Positions 34,723 to 42,751 of a DNA stretch of 64,000 nt are shown one piece after another. Both the position numbers and the translations under genes were made by a program. Origin of the DNA: Streptomyces sp. PTY087I2 (GTDB lineage Bacteria > Actinomycetota > Actinomycetes > Streptomycetales > Streptomycetaceae); contig NZ_LZRD01000018.1 in NCBI RefSeq assembly GCF_001687325.1, positions 62,001 through 126,000 of the forward strand. Direction: 5' to 3'. How positions within the stretch are numbered: the first letter of the stretch is position 1; every line of letters begins with the position of its first letter. The notes beneath the pieces were generated by a model. That model did no database searches. It was not told the DNA's origin and worked only from the letters and a program-made list of their open reading frames with translations.

Positions 34723-35261
34723 GCGTCCTGCCCTTCACGGTCCCCGGTGCACGGCGCGACGCAGGGGCCCTTGGCCCACCACTCGGGCAGCATCGCGATG
34801 GCCTCGTCGCCCAGCGGGTTCACCCCGGGGCCCGCGGCCAGCGAGTGGCCGACCAGCACGTGCAGGCACTTCACCCGGTCCGGCATGCCGCCCGCGCTCG
34901 GGAAGCCCTCCAGGACCTCGATGGCGTCGCGGCGGGTGATGTAGTCCTCGTGCGCGGCCCGGTAGGCCTTCGCCAGCTCCGGGTCGGTCTCCAGACGGGC
35001 CGTCATCTCCTTCATGACCCCGTTGGCCTCCAGCGTGCCGATCGCCGAGGCCGCCCGGGGGCAGGTCAGGTAGTACGTCGTCGGGAACGGCGTGCCGTCC
35101 TCCAGACGGGGCTGGGTCTCCACCACGTCCGGGTTGCCGCAGGGGCAGCGGTGCGCGATGGCGCGCAGCCCGCGCGGCGGGCGGCCGAGCTGCTGCTGGA
35201 ACGCGGCGATGTCCGCGTCGGTGGGTTTGGTGGACTCGGTCTGCGGAGGGGGCGTTTCCAT
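34719..35261 (-). CDS. DUF501-family protein
   Basis: 180 aa, ATG at 35261. The DUF501 pattern is complete: LGRPPRGLRAIAHRCPCGNP, PFPTTYYLTCPR (two Cys motifs, possibly metal binding), MKEMTARLETDPELAKAYRAAH and a C-terminal GMPDRVKCLHVLVGHSLA with GVNPLGDEA. The family is almost always found between divIC/ftsB and ppx or near enolase in actinobacteria, as here; its function is not known. Confidence 0.92.
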   Translation of the reverse strand: METPPPQTESTKPTDADIAAFQQQLGRPPRGLRAIAHRCPCGNPDVVETQPRLEDGTPFPTTYYLTCPRAASAIGTLEANGVMKEMTARLETDPELAKAYRAAHEDYITRRDAIEVLEGFPSAGGMPDRVKCLHVLVGHSLAAGPGVNPLGDEAIAMLPEWWAKGPCVAPCTGDREGQDA

Positions 35262-35313
35262 GCCTGCCTTGGTTCTGCTCGAAGCTCGTGAAGAAGGGGG
35301 GGTCGCGGGTCGG

Positions 35314-35793
35314 TCAGTCGCGGTCGTCACGGTCGGCGCTGTCCACGCCGTCCCAGAGGTTGGAGTGCCAGGGACGGCCGCTCGCGCCGGGCTCCGACCG
35401 GCGGTCCTTCGCCGCGTCGGGGTCGGCCACGGTGTAGCCGGTCTCCCCGGGAAGGACGTAATGCAGGTGCTGGCGGGCCAGCCGCATGATGTACGCGTCG
35501 TCCTGGAGCCGCGCCTTCTCGTCCCGCAGCTCCTCGGTACGCCGCTGCGCCTCCTGCGAGAGCCGCTCCTGCTCGGCGATCTCGTCGCGCTGGGAGACGT
35601 ACTGCCGCATCGGGTAGGCGAGCGCCACCACCAGGGAGCAGACGACCAGCGCCAGGAACGCGGCCCGGCCGGTGAGCCGGGAGCGGCGGGCCTGGCGGCG
35701 GTTCTGGGAGCGGTACACGCGGGCCGCGGTCTGCTCGCCGAGCAGCCGCAGCCTGGTCGCGGTGGAGAACCGGTCACGGTCCTTGCCGGCCAT
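35314..35793 (-). CDS. DivIC/FtsB-family septum formation initiator
   Basis: 159 aa, ATG at 35793 after GGCGGGGAGAC; upstream in-frame ATGs lack a site. Basic cytoplasmic N-terminus (residues 1-43), one membrane helix (AAFLALVVCSLVVALAYPM) and an extracytoplasmic coiled coil (RDEIAEQERLSQEAQRRTEEL, then DEKARLQDDAYI) followed by ARQHLHYVLPGETGY, the usual end of the family. Scaffold of the divisome in complex with FtsL and FtsQ/DivIB. Between enolase and DUF501. Confidence 0.9.
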   Translation of the reverse strand: MAGKDRDRFSTATRLRLLGEQTAARVYRSQNRRQARRSRLTGRAAFLALVVCSLVVALAYPMRQYVSQRDEIAEQERLSQEAQRRTEELRDEKARLQDDAYIMRLARQHLHYVLPGETGYTVADPDAAKDRRSEPGASGRPWHSNLWDGVDSADRDDRD

Positions 35794-35820
35794 GTCTCCC
35801 CGCCTCCCCATCACATACGT

Positions 35821-35859
35821 CCGTCCCCGCACACGGTACGGGACCGGGTGCGGGGACGG
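35821..35859 (-). terminator. Hairpin terminator after enolase
   Basis: 12-bp stem CCGTCCCCGCAC (35821-35832) with 35848-35859, 15-nt loop, 29 bp past the eno stop. Confidence 0.65.
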
Positions 35860-35887
35860 GCGGAGGCCACCGGCTCGACGCTGCGGG

Positions 35888-37168
35888 TCAGCCCTTGAAA
35901 CGCGGGAAGGCGGAGCGGCCCGCGTACACCGCGGCGTCGTCGAGGATCTCCTCGATGCGCAGCAGCTGGTTGTACTTGGCGACGCGGTCCGAGCGGGCCG
36001 GGGCGCCGGTCTTGATCTGGCCGCAGTTCACGGCGACGGCGAGGTCGGCGATGGTGACGTCCTCGGTCTCGCCGGAGCGGTGCGACATCATGCACTTGAA
36101 GCCGTTGCGCTGGGCCAGCTCGACGGCGTCCAGGGTCTCGGTCAGCGAACCGATCTGGTTGACCTTGACGAGCAGGGCGTTGGCGGAGCCCTCCTCGATG
36201 CCGCGGGCCAGGCGCTCGGGGTTGGTGACGAAGAGGTCGTCGCCGACGATCTGCACCTTGGAGCCGATGCGGTCGGTGATGACCTTCCAGCCGGCCCAGT
36301 CGTCCTCGTACAGCGGGTCCTCGATGGAGACCAGCGGGTACGCGGAGACGAGCTCCTCGTAGTACTCGGTCATCTCGGCGGCCGAGCGGGACCTGCCCTC
36401 GAACTCGTAGACGCCGTCCTTGTAGAACTCGGACGCGGCGACGTCGAGCGCGAGCGCGATGTCGCGGCCCGGGACGTAACCGGCCTCGTTGATGGCCTCG
36501 ACGATGAGGTCCAGGGCGGCGCGGTTGGACTCCAGGTTCGGGGCGAAGCCGCCCTCGTCGCCGAGTCCGGTGGACAGGCCCTTGGTCTTCAGGACCTTCT
36601 TCAGCGTGTGGTAGACCTCCGCGCCCCAGCGCAGGGCCTCGGAGAAGGACTCCGCGCCGATCGGGGCGATCATGAACTCCTGGATGTCCACGTTGGAGTC
36701 GGCGTGCGAGCCGCCGTTCAGGATGTTCATCATCGGAACGGGCAGCAGGTGCGCGTTCGGGCCGCCGAGGTAGCGGAAGAGCGGCAGGTCGGACGCCTCG
36801 GAGGCGGCGTGCGCGACGGCCAGCGAGACGCCGAGGATGGCGTTCGCGCCGAGCGAGGCCTTGTTCTCGGTGGCGTCCAGGTCGAACATCGCCTGGTCGA
36901 TGAGGCGCTGCTCGGTGGCGTCGTACCCGACGAGCTCCGGGCCGATCTGCTCGATGACGGCGAGGACGGCCTTCTCGACGCCCTTGCCCTGGTAGCGGTT
37001 GGGGTCACCGTCGCGAAGCTCGATGGCCTCGAACGCACCGGTGGAGGCGCCGGACGGAACGGCAGCACGGCCCGTGCTGCCGTCGTCGAGGCCGACCTCG
37101 ACCTCGACCGTGGGGTTACCCCGGGAGTCGAGGATTTCCCTGGCTACGACGACGTCGATGGACGGCAC
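35888..37168 (-). CDS. eno: Enolase
   Basis: 426 aa, GTG at 37168 with AGAAGGAGATGCCTC. Converts 2-phosphoglycerate to phosphoenolpyruvate. N-terminal SIDVVVAREILDSRGNPTVEV, GDEGGFAPNLESN (catalytic Glu), ALDVAASEFYKDG (Mg ligand Asp), SIEDPLYEDDW (Mg ligand Glu), KVNQIGSLTET (catalytic Lys) and the signature MMSHRSGETEDVTIADL are all present. Full length, no oddities. Confidence 0.98.
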   Translation of the reverse strand: MPSIDVVVAREILDSRGNPTVEVEVGLDDGSTGRAAVPSGASTGAFEAIELRDGDPNRYQGKGVEKAVLAVIEQIGPELVGYDATEQRLIDQAMFDLDATENKASLGANAILGVSLAVAHAASEASDLPLFRYLGGPNAHLLPVPMMNILNGGSHADSNVDIQEFMIAPIGAESFSEALRWGAEVYHTLKKVLKTKGLSTGLGDEGGFAPNLESNRAALDLIVEAINEAGYVPGRDIALALDVAASEFYKDGVYEFEGRSRSAAEMTEYYEELVSAYPLVSIEDPLYEDDWAGWKVITDRIGSKVQIVGDDLFVTNPERLARGIEEGSANALLVKVNQIGSLTETLDAVELAQRNGFKCMMSHRSGETEDVTIADLAVAVNCGQIKTGAPARSDRVAKYNQLLRIEEILDDAAVYAGRSAFPRFKG

Positions 37169-37491
37169 GAGGCATCTCCTTCTGGGATCTGACACTGGTT
37201 GTGCAGGGTCACTGTGGCCTTGCGACCCGAGCCTATCCGGCCCGGCCGTATCCGTCGGCCGACCGCCCGCCTCCTGGGACGAAAAAGGACCCAAGGGCCT
37301 GCATAACGGGACAGAACTCTAGATATCTACTGAGCGGTAACAACAAGAGGTGAACGCATGCGGGCCCCCGGACGCCCGCCGTCCACGAAGAACCCGGCCC
37401 GGCGCGCTGGGGGGAAGAGCGCGCCGGGCCGGGAAGCCGTGCGAGGAGAAGTGCCGCCGGACACTTCTCCTCCGGGGAGGAGAGACGGCGA
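37169..37491. other. 323-bp region between rpfA and eno
   Basis: Carries two consecutive hairpins that end rpfA (37393-37433 and 37443-37472). The eno promoter probably lies in 37200-37380, where I see no confident boxes. Confidence 0.6.
37393..37472 (-). terminator. Tandem terminator hairpins after rpfA
   Basis: First met by transcription: GAGGAGAAGTG (37443-37453) with 37462-37472, 11 bp, 8-nt loop. Second: CCCGGCCCGGCGCGCT (37393-37408) with 37418-37433, 16 bp, 9-nt loop. Both perfect. Confidence 0.8.
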
Positions 37492-38199
37492 TTACTTCAG
37501 GTGGAGCTGCTGACCCGGGAAGATCAGGTCCGCGTCCTCGACGATGTCGTCGTTGAGCTTGAAGAGCTTGCTCCAGCCGCCCTTGACGCCTTCCTTCTCG
37601 GCGATCTTGCTCAGGGTGTCGCCGGCCTTGACCTTGTACTCGCCGTCACCCTTCTTGACCTTCTCGCCGGTCGGGGTGGTGACGGTCTTCTTGCTCTCGG
37701 CCTTGGGGGCCTCGCGCTGCTCGCTGCGCGTGGTGGGCTGCTCGGCCTGGCGCTGGGGCTGCGCCTGCTCGGGCTTGCTCTCGGCCTGGCCGGAGCCGCC
37801 GGGGTTCACGCCCGGGTCCACACCGTCGTTGGTGAGGCCGCCGGCGCCGGCGCAGGCCCAGGCGCCCGGGCCCTGCATGTCGAGAAGCTTCTCGGCGGTG
37901 GCGATCTGCTGGTCCTTGGAGGCCAGGTCGGCGCGCGCGGCGTACTGCGTACCGCCGGCGGCGGCCCAGCTCGACTGCGAGAACTGAAGTCCGCCGTAGT
38001 AGCCGTTGCCGGTGTTGATGGACCAGTTGCCGCCGGACTCGCACTGGGCGACGGCGTCCCAGGTGGCGACGGAGGCGGCGGAAGCGTTGGTCGCGCCCAT
38101 CAGCGGGACGGCGACGGCGGCACCGGTGACACCCGCGAGGGTGGCGATACGGGTGGCCTTGGACGGGCGGCGGTGCTTGCCCTTGCTGTTCAGCAGCAT
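37492..38199 (-). CDS. rpfA: Resuscitation-promoting factor, secreted muralytic enzyme with LysM
   Basis: 235 aa, ATG at 38199 with GAGGAGATTCG. Signal peptide to about residue 42 (ATNASAAS). Rpf transglycosylase-like domain about 43-115: ATWDAVAQCESGGNWSINTG with the catalytic Glu of CESGG, GNGYYGGLQFSQSSW and the second Cys of ACAGAGG. A Gln/Glu/Pro-rich linker leads to a LysM domain (about 187-235, YKVKAGDTLSKIAEKEG to LIFPGQQLHL). Cleaves peptidoglycan during germination and growth. A c-di-AMP riboswitch precedes it. Confidence 0.93.
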   Translation of the reverse strand: MLLNSKGKHRRPSKATRIATLAGVTGAAVAVPLMGATNASAASVATWDAVAQCESGGNWSINTGNGYYGGLQFSQSSWAAAGGTQYAARADLASKDQQIATAEKLLDMQGPGAWACAGAGGLTNDGVDPGVNPGGSGQAESKPEQAQPQRQAEQPTTRSEQREAPKAESKKTVTTPTGEKVKKGDGEYKVKAGDTLSKIAEKEGVKGGWSKLFKLNDDIVEDADLIFPGQQLHLK

Positions 38200-38216
38200 G
38201 GAACGAATCTCCTCAC

Positions 38217-38415
38217 CGACGCCTACGAGGTGAGCTGTCGGGTTCGGGCTGATGAGTTGCCCGGCCGTGCGTCCTTGCGCACGGCTTCACCCCTAGCCGG
38301 TCCCGTACGCCCCCTCGGAGGGGGCCGTGCGGACCCGGCGGCCTACCTGGGTCCCCCGCTCCTGCCTACGGCGCTTACGCGTCTGTTCCCTTCGACCGAC
38401 GGCAGGATTCGGCGT
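38217..38415 (-). ncRNA. ydaO-type c-di-AMP riboswitch in the rpfA leader
   Basis: Minus-strand leader between the rpfA start (38199) and a probable promoter. Read 5' to 3' it contains the conserved ydaO blocks in order: GCCGAATCCTGCCG, AGGAGCGGGGGACCCA, CTAGGGGTGAAGCCG, GGGCAACTCATCAGCCCGA and ACCCGACAGCTCACCTCGTA, ending just before the ribosome site. This class binds c-di-AMP and usually turns expression off. Streptomyces rpfA leaders are known to carry it. Boundaries are approximate. Confidence 0.88.
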
Positions 38416-38450
38416 GACGGTCGACGGGGCCCGCGGTGCGAGCGGCTTAG

Positions 38451-38480
38451 ACCGTAAACACAGGCAACCCCGACATTCAA
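38451..38480 (-). promoter_or_regulatory. Possible rpfA promoter
   Basis: On the minus strand, TTGAAT (38480-38475), 18-nt spacer, TACGGT (38456-38451); a start near 38444 would give a leader covering the whole riboswitch. Boxes chosen by eye. Confidence 0.35.
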
Positions 38481-38628
38481 AGATGGACATAGGGGGCAAT
38501 CAACCCGAACTCGCGGCGGCCGGTGGGTCGTTTCCGCAGGTCGGGGGTGATGTGTACGAATGGGCCGGAAGGGGTGCGTGAGTTGAAGCAAAGAGACCCA
38601 TGTCTCACTTATGCAAAGTGGACATAGG
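38478..38628. repeat. Two direct copies of CAAAG(A)TGGACATAGG upstream of rpfA
   Basis: Copies at 38478-38493 and 38614-38628, differing by one inserted base. The first overlaps the proposed -35 box, so they could be operator sites. The 38200-38671 stretch otherwise holds only the riboswitch and promoter, with no gene. Confidence 0.5.
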
Positions 38629-38671
38629 CCTCTTAACTGCCTCTGCTTTCGGGGCTTTTTCCCGAATTGAA

Positions 38672-39667
38672 TCAGTTGGCGGCGGGCTCCTCGGCCGACT
38701 CGTCGGCGCCCTGCTCCAGCCCCAGATCCAGGCTCTGGCCGGGCAGGATCAGGTCCGGGTCGGAGCCCAGGAGGTCCTTGTTGGTCTCGTACAGACCAGT
38801 CCAGCCGCCGGGGAGCTCCTGGGCGTTCGCGATCGCCCAGAGGTTGTCGCCGGGCTGCACGGTGTACGCACCGGAGGCGGCGGCACCGTCCCGCGCGTCG
38901 CCGTCACCGCGCGAGGCGTGCCGGCCGGATCCGCGCGGGGCGTCGTCCTGACCCGCTCCGGCTTCCTCGGCGGGGGCGCCGCGGTGCTTGCCGCCCTTGC
39001 CGTTCGAGGCGTCGGGGGCGGAGGAGTCGTCGGGGGCGCCGGAGGACGGCGGGGTGGTGGGGGTCGCGGAGGGGTCGGAGGAGCCGCCGCCCTTCTCCGC
39101 GTCAGCGCTGTCCCCCTTGCCGGCCTTACCCCCCTCGTTCCCTTCGTCCCCCTTGTCGCCCTTACCCTTCTTCTCACCCTTGCCGGACTTGCCGGATTCA
39201 TCCGCTTCGTCGGGTGCGTCCGCCTCGTCGGTCGGGGTGGTCGTCGGGTCGGGGGCCGGCGAGGTGCCCGGGTCGACGCCCGGGAGGCTGCCGTCCACCG
39301 CGAGACCCGAGATCACCGCGCAGCTCGGCCACGCCTTGGGGCCCTGGTCGTCCAGGACCTTCTCGGCGACGGAGATCTGCTGCGACCGGCTGGCGAGGTC
39401 GGCGCGGGGCGCGAACTCCGTGCCGCCGTACGCCGACCAGGTCTCCTGCGAGAGCTGGAGCCCGCCGTAGTAGCCGTTGCCGAGGTCGGCGCTCCACATT
39501 CCGCCGCTCTCGCACTCCGCGACCCGGTCCCAGGTGGAGGCCTCGGCGGCGGACGCGCCGCTCGCCCCGAGCAGCGGGATGGCGATGGCCGATCCCGTCA
39601 CCCCTGCGGCGACGACGATGGCGGGTGCCTGGCGAGGGCGGCGGTGTCTGCCGTTCGCGGAGCCCAT
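38672..39667 (-). CDS. Second Rpf muralytic protein with LysM
   Basis: 331 aa, ATG at 39667 with GGAAGGC. Signal peptide ending SGASAAE. Rpf domain: STWDRVAECESGGMWSADLG (catalytic Glu in CESGG), GNGYYGGLQLSQETW and a second Cys in WPSCAVISG. A long, highly charged Lys/Gly/Asp/Glu linker (about 130-270; GKGEKKGKGDKGDEGN-type) leads to LysM (YTVQPGDNLWAIANAQ to DLILPGQSLDLG). Paralogue and neighbour of rpfA, probably the gene called rpfC in S. coelicolor, recalled from gene order. No riboswitch seen before it. Confidence 0.9.
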   Translation of the reverse strand: MGSANGRHRRPRQAPAIVVAAGVTGSAIAIPLLGASGASAAEASTWDRVAECESGGMWSADLGNGYYGGLQLSQETWSAYGGTEFAPRADLASRSQQISVAEKVLDDQGPKAWPSCAVISGLAVDGSLPGVDPGTSPAPDPTTTPTDEADAPDEADESGKSGKGEKKGKGDKGDEGNEGGKAGKGDSADAEKGGGSSDPSATPTTPPSSGAPDDSSAPDASNGKGGKHRGAPAEEAGAGQDDAPRGSGRHASRGDGDARDGAAASGAYTVQPGDNLWAIANAQELPGGWTGLYETNKDLLGSDPDLILPGQSLDLGLEQGADESAEEPAAN

Positions 39668-39843
39668 GGGTATGCCTTCCGTGCGACTGACAAGCGAGTG
39701 ACCTGAGCGCCGCGCAGCGGGATTCCGTGCCTGCGTCGGCGCACAAGTGACGCGTGAGCAACGTGCGACCGACGCGTCGAACCGTGAACCTAGCGGGACT
39801 CGAACGTGTGTCACAAGTCGATGCAGCGCAGATCACGTGAAAG

Positions 39844-41148
39844 TCACAGAGTTGACAGCGTGTCACTTTTTTCGGAACGGTTTCCCGGCTCGAACGCGAC
39901 CGGGAGCGTGCGCAGTCCGCGCATGATGAGTCCGCCGCGCCAGCGCAAATCGGCAGGTTCTTCCGCAAGTCGCAGGTCAGGGAGGCGTCTCAGGAGCGTG
40001 GCCAGCGCGGTCCGCCCTTCGAGCCGGGCCAGCGGAGCCCCCAGGCAGTAGTGGATGCCGTGCCCGTAACCGAGGTGCTGATTGTCACGCCGTGCAAGGT
40101 CCAGCGTGTCCGGATCCGTGAACCGGTCCGGGTCGCGGTCGGCGGCCGCGAGCACCACCAGTACGGGGTCCCCGGCGGCGATCTCCTCGCCGCCCAGGGT
40201 CAGCGGCTCGGTGGCGTACCGCCAGGTCGCCATCTCGACCGGTCCGTCGAACCGGAGCAGTTCCTCGATCCCGGTGGTGAGCAGGGCGCTGTCCCCCGCG
40301 TCCAGCGAAGCTTGCAGCGTGGCGCGCTGCTCGGGGTGGCGCAGCAGGGCGTAGGTGCCGTTCCCGATCAGATTGACGGTCGTCTCGAACCCGGCGAAGA
40401 GAAGGATGAACGCCATCGCGGCCGCCTCATTCTCCGTGAGGTGCTCACCGTGGTCGCTGGCCCGGATCAGCCCGGAGATCAGGTCGTCGCCCGGATTCTC
40501 CCTTTTACGGTGGATGAGTTCGGCGAGATAGCCGCGCATCTTCTTCACCGACCGGGCGACCCCGCCGCGCGGCCCGCCGCCGTGCCGGATCATCATGCCC
40601 GCCCAGTCCCGGAAGTCGTCCTGGTCCTCGCGGGGGACGCCGAGCAGGTCGCAGATGGCGTAGATGGGGAGCGGGAAGGCGAAGTCATGGATCAGATCGG
40701 CCTTCCCCTCTTCGATGAACCCGTCGATGAGCCGGTCCGTCAGCTCCTGCACGCGGGGCGCGAACTCCGCGACCCGGCGCGGGGTGAACGCCTTGGACAC
40801 GAGCCGGCGCAGCCGGGTGTGGTCCGGCGGATCGATATTGAGCAGATGCGTCATCAGCTCCGCCTTGCGCTCCCCCGGGATCCCCGTCTTCCCCTTGGCG
40901 TGCGGCGACTCGGCGTGGTGAGCCGGGTTCTTGGAGAGCCGCGCGTCGGCGAGCGCCTGCTTGGCGTCCCCGTACCGCGTCACGAGCCAGGCCTCGACCC
41001 CGCTGGGCAGGGCGGTGCGGTGCACGGGGCGGTGCTCGCGGAGCCAGGCGTAGGCGGGGTAGGGGTCGGCGGCGAACTCCCAGGTGAAGAGTTCGGGGGC
41101 GGGCTCGGGGGTGGTGGAGCTGTGGGGGCAGGCGGGGGTGTCGGTCAC
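39844..41148 (-). CDS. Cytochrome P450, CYP107-like
   Basis: 434 aa. GTG at 41148 overlaps the upstream NTPase stop (GTGA), so the two are translationally coupled. P450 landmarks: I-helix FILLFAGFETTVNLIGNG (residue pair E-T before the conserved Thr), K-helix EELLR, and heme loop HLGYGHGIHYCLGAPLARLE with the thiolate Cys. The order next to rpf genes matches CYP107U1 of S. coelicolor, which has been linked to sporulation; that identity is from memory. Needs ferredoxin and reductase, not found nearby. Confidence 0.9.
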   Translation of the reverse strand: MTDTPACPHSSTTPEPAPELFTWEFAADPYPAYAWLREHRPVHRTALPSGVEAWLVTRYGDAKQALADARLSKNPAHHAESPHAKGKTGIPGERKAELMTHLLNIDPPDHTRLRRLVSKAFTPRRVAEFAPRVQELTDRLIDGFIEEGKADLIHDFAFPLPIYAICDLLGVPREDQDDFRDWAGMMIRHGGGPRGGVARSVKKMRGYLAELIHRKRENPGDDLISGLIRASDHGEHLTENEAAAMAFILLFAGFETTVNLIGNGTYALLRHPEQRATLQASLDAGDSALLTTGIEELLRFDGPVEMATWRYATEPLTLGGEEIAAGDPVLVVLAAADRDPDRFTDPDTLDLARRDNQHLGYGHGIHYCLGAPLARLEGRTALATLLRRLPDLRLAEEPADLRWRGGLIMRGLRTLPVAFEPGNRSEKSDTLSTL

Positions 41149-42710
41149 TCCTTGACGGTATCGGGCGGGGACTTGACGACCTTCCGCAGCCTGTCTGCGG
41201 CCCCCTGTGCGTCCTCGTAACCGGACTCCCCCAGCCGGTCCAGCCAGTAGACGGCACGGTCGGCGAACAGCCAGGCGAGGCGGGCCCGCGCTTGGGCGTC
41301 ACCGGCCTCCGCCGCGCGCTCCAGATAGGTGATGGCGGGTACGGCTTCTCCCCGGTCGGCCAGTGCCTGCCCCACGATGCGGGCGGCCTCCACGCCGCCC
41401 GCGTCGGCGGAGTGCCGGAACCACTCCTCCGCGTACTCGCCCTGCCCGGTCGCCTCGTAGAGACGGCCGAGCACCAGGCCGACTTCCGGGCACCCGTCCG
41501 CCTCGCCCTCCAGCTCGCTCTGGGCGCACTCCACCACGAGTTCGCGCAGCTCCGGATTGCCCCGGACGGCTTCCAGGGCGTAGCGCCACAGGTTCAGCGG
41601 CACGGGCGGAGCGTCCGGACGGGACACCGCGTCCCGGTGCAGGGACGCGAAGGACCTCCAGGTGTCGGGCTCGGCACCCGGGACCAGCATTCCCGTGACG
41701 CCGTGCCGGACCTCGGACGCCCACGCGAGAGCGTCCTCGAACGACTCCCCGGCCGCCTGCGCGGCCTCCGGCCCGTACAGTGCGCACGCCTCGCGCAACA
41801 GGCTCGACGGGATCGGGGTGTCGTCCGTTCCGCACCGGGCCAGGTCCATGGCGACGCGCACCAGCAGATGGCCGTGCGGGTGGGCGTTCGGACGGCGGGC
41901 CCACCACCACTCGTCCCACAGCTCCGGGCCGACGGCGAGGAACGCGGCGATACCGTCGTCCTCGCACCAGTAGGACGCGTCTCCCAGCCGCCCGTCCTCG
42001 CGTGCCCCGGTCAGCCGCTTCAGCTCCTGCGGCGTCCACATGCGGCTCAGCTCCACCGGGTCGACGCCGACCAGCACCCGGGCGCGGGCCTGTCCGCCGA
42101 AGCGGTGGGCTTTGTACGCATCGTCGCTCATCGTGGCGATCACCGGGACGCGCAGGCGGACGAGTTCGGCGAGGAGCGCCGGGGTGAGGCCGTGTTCGCC
42201 GAGGTGGCCTTCCAGCTCGTCCAGCCAGATCACGCACCGGTCCTCGCCCCGGCCGCGCAGCACGGCGGGCAGGCCGCGCAGGTCCGTGCCGGCCGCAGGG
42301 GCGAGGAGGCGGTTCGTGCCCGGCAGGTTCGCGAGCATCGCCGCCCAGGCGGTCCGGCTCTTCCCGGACAGCGGCTCGCCGGTCACCAGGACCAGCCCAC
42401 CGGACCTGGCGGCGGTGCGGACCCGCTCCTTCAGTAAGGCGTCGCCGTCCCGGGCGACGTACGGGGGCAGCGGTGGCTCATCGCCGATCCGCCGGGTACG
42501 CCGCACGCCGGAGGCGATCGGGTCGGCCGCGTCCAGCCGGGGCCATTCGGCGACCGGGGACAGGCCGGTGTGCGGCTGTTGCGCGTAGTAGGTGTGCATG
42601 CCGCCGTTGAGGGTCCCGGTCTGGACGACCGGGCCCTGGAAGGCGCCCCCCGAGACGGAGTTGCCCACGCCCACCACCGTGACGTCCGGCGCTTCCCGGT
42701 CCTCGGCCAC
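41145..42710 (-). CDS. P-loop NTPase with N-terminal RHIM-like motif and C-terminal Sel1/TPR-like repeats; TTA codon
   Basis: 521 aa from GTG 42710 (TTG 42716 also possible). Residues 17-42 contain the segment NSVSGGAFQGPVVQTGTL followed by NGGMHTYY, a short Gly/Gln motif with a V-Q-x-G core. The NTPase core has Walker A GEPLSGKS (111-118) and Walker B RCVIWLDELEGHL. The C-terminus (about 400-500) has helical repeats of Sel1/TPR type (GLVLGRLYEATGQGEYAEEWF, ARIVGQALADRGEAVPAITY). Leu92 is encoded by TTA (42435-42437), so translation should depend on bldA. The STAND-like layout suggests a signal-triggered switch; effector not evident. Coupled to the P450. Confidence 0.8.
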   Translation of the reverse strand: MAEDREAPDVTVVGVGNSVSGGAFQGPVVQTGTLNGGMHTYYAQQPHTGLSPVAEWPRLDAADPIASGVRRTRRIGDEPPLPPYVARDGDALLKERVRTAARSGGLVLVTGEPLSGKSRTAWAAMLANLPGTNRLLAPAAGTDLRGLPAVLRGRGEDRCVIWLDELEGHLGEHGLTPALLAELVRLRVPVIATMSDDAYKAHRFGGQARARVLVGVDPVELSRMWTPQELKRLTGAREDGRLGDASYWCEDDGIAAFLAVGPELWDEWWWARRPNAHPHGHLLVRVAMDLARCGTDDTPIPSSLLREACALYGPEAAQAAGESFEDALAWASEVRHGVTGMLVPGAEPDTWRSFASLHRDAVSRPDAPPVPLNLWRYALEAVRGNPELRELVVECAQSELEGEADGCPEVGLVLGRLYEATGQGEYAEEWFRHSADAGGVEAARIVGQALADRGEAVPAITYLERAAEAGDAQARARLAWLFADRAVYWLDRLGESGYEDAQGAADRLRKVVKSPPDTVKE

Positions 42711-42751
42711 ACCCAACCCCCGCCCCTCGTCAAGCCCCTGCCGTCACCGTA

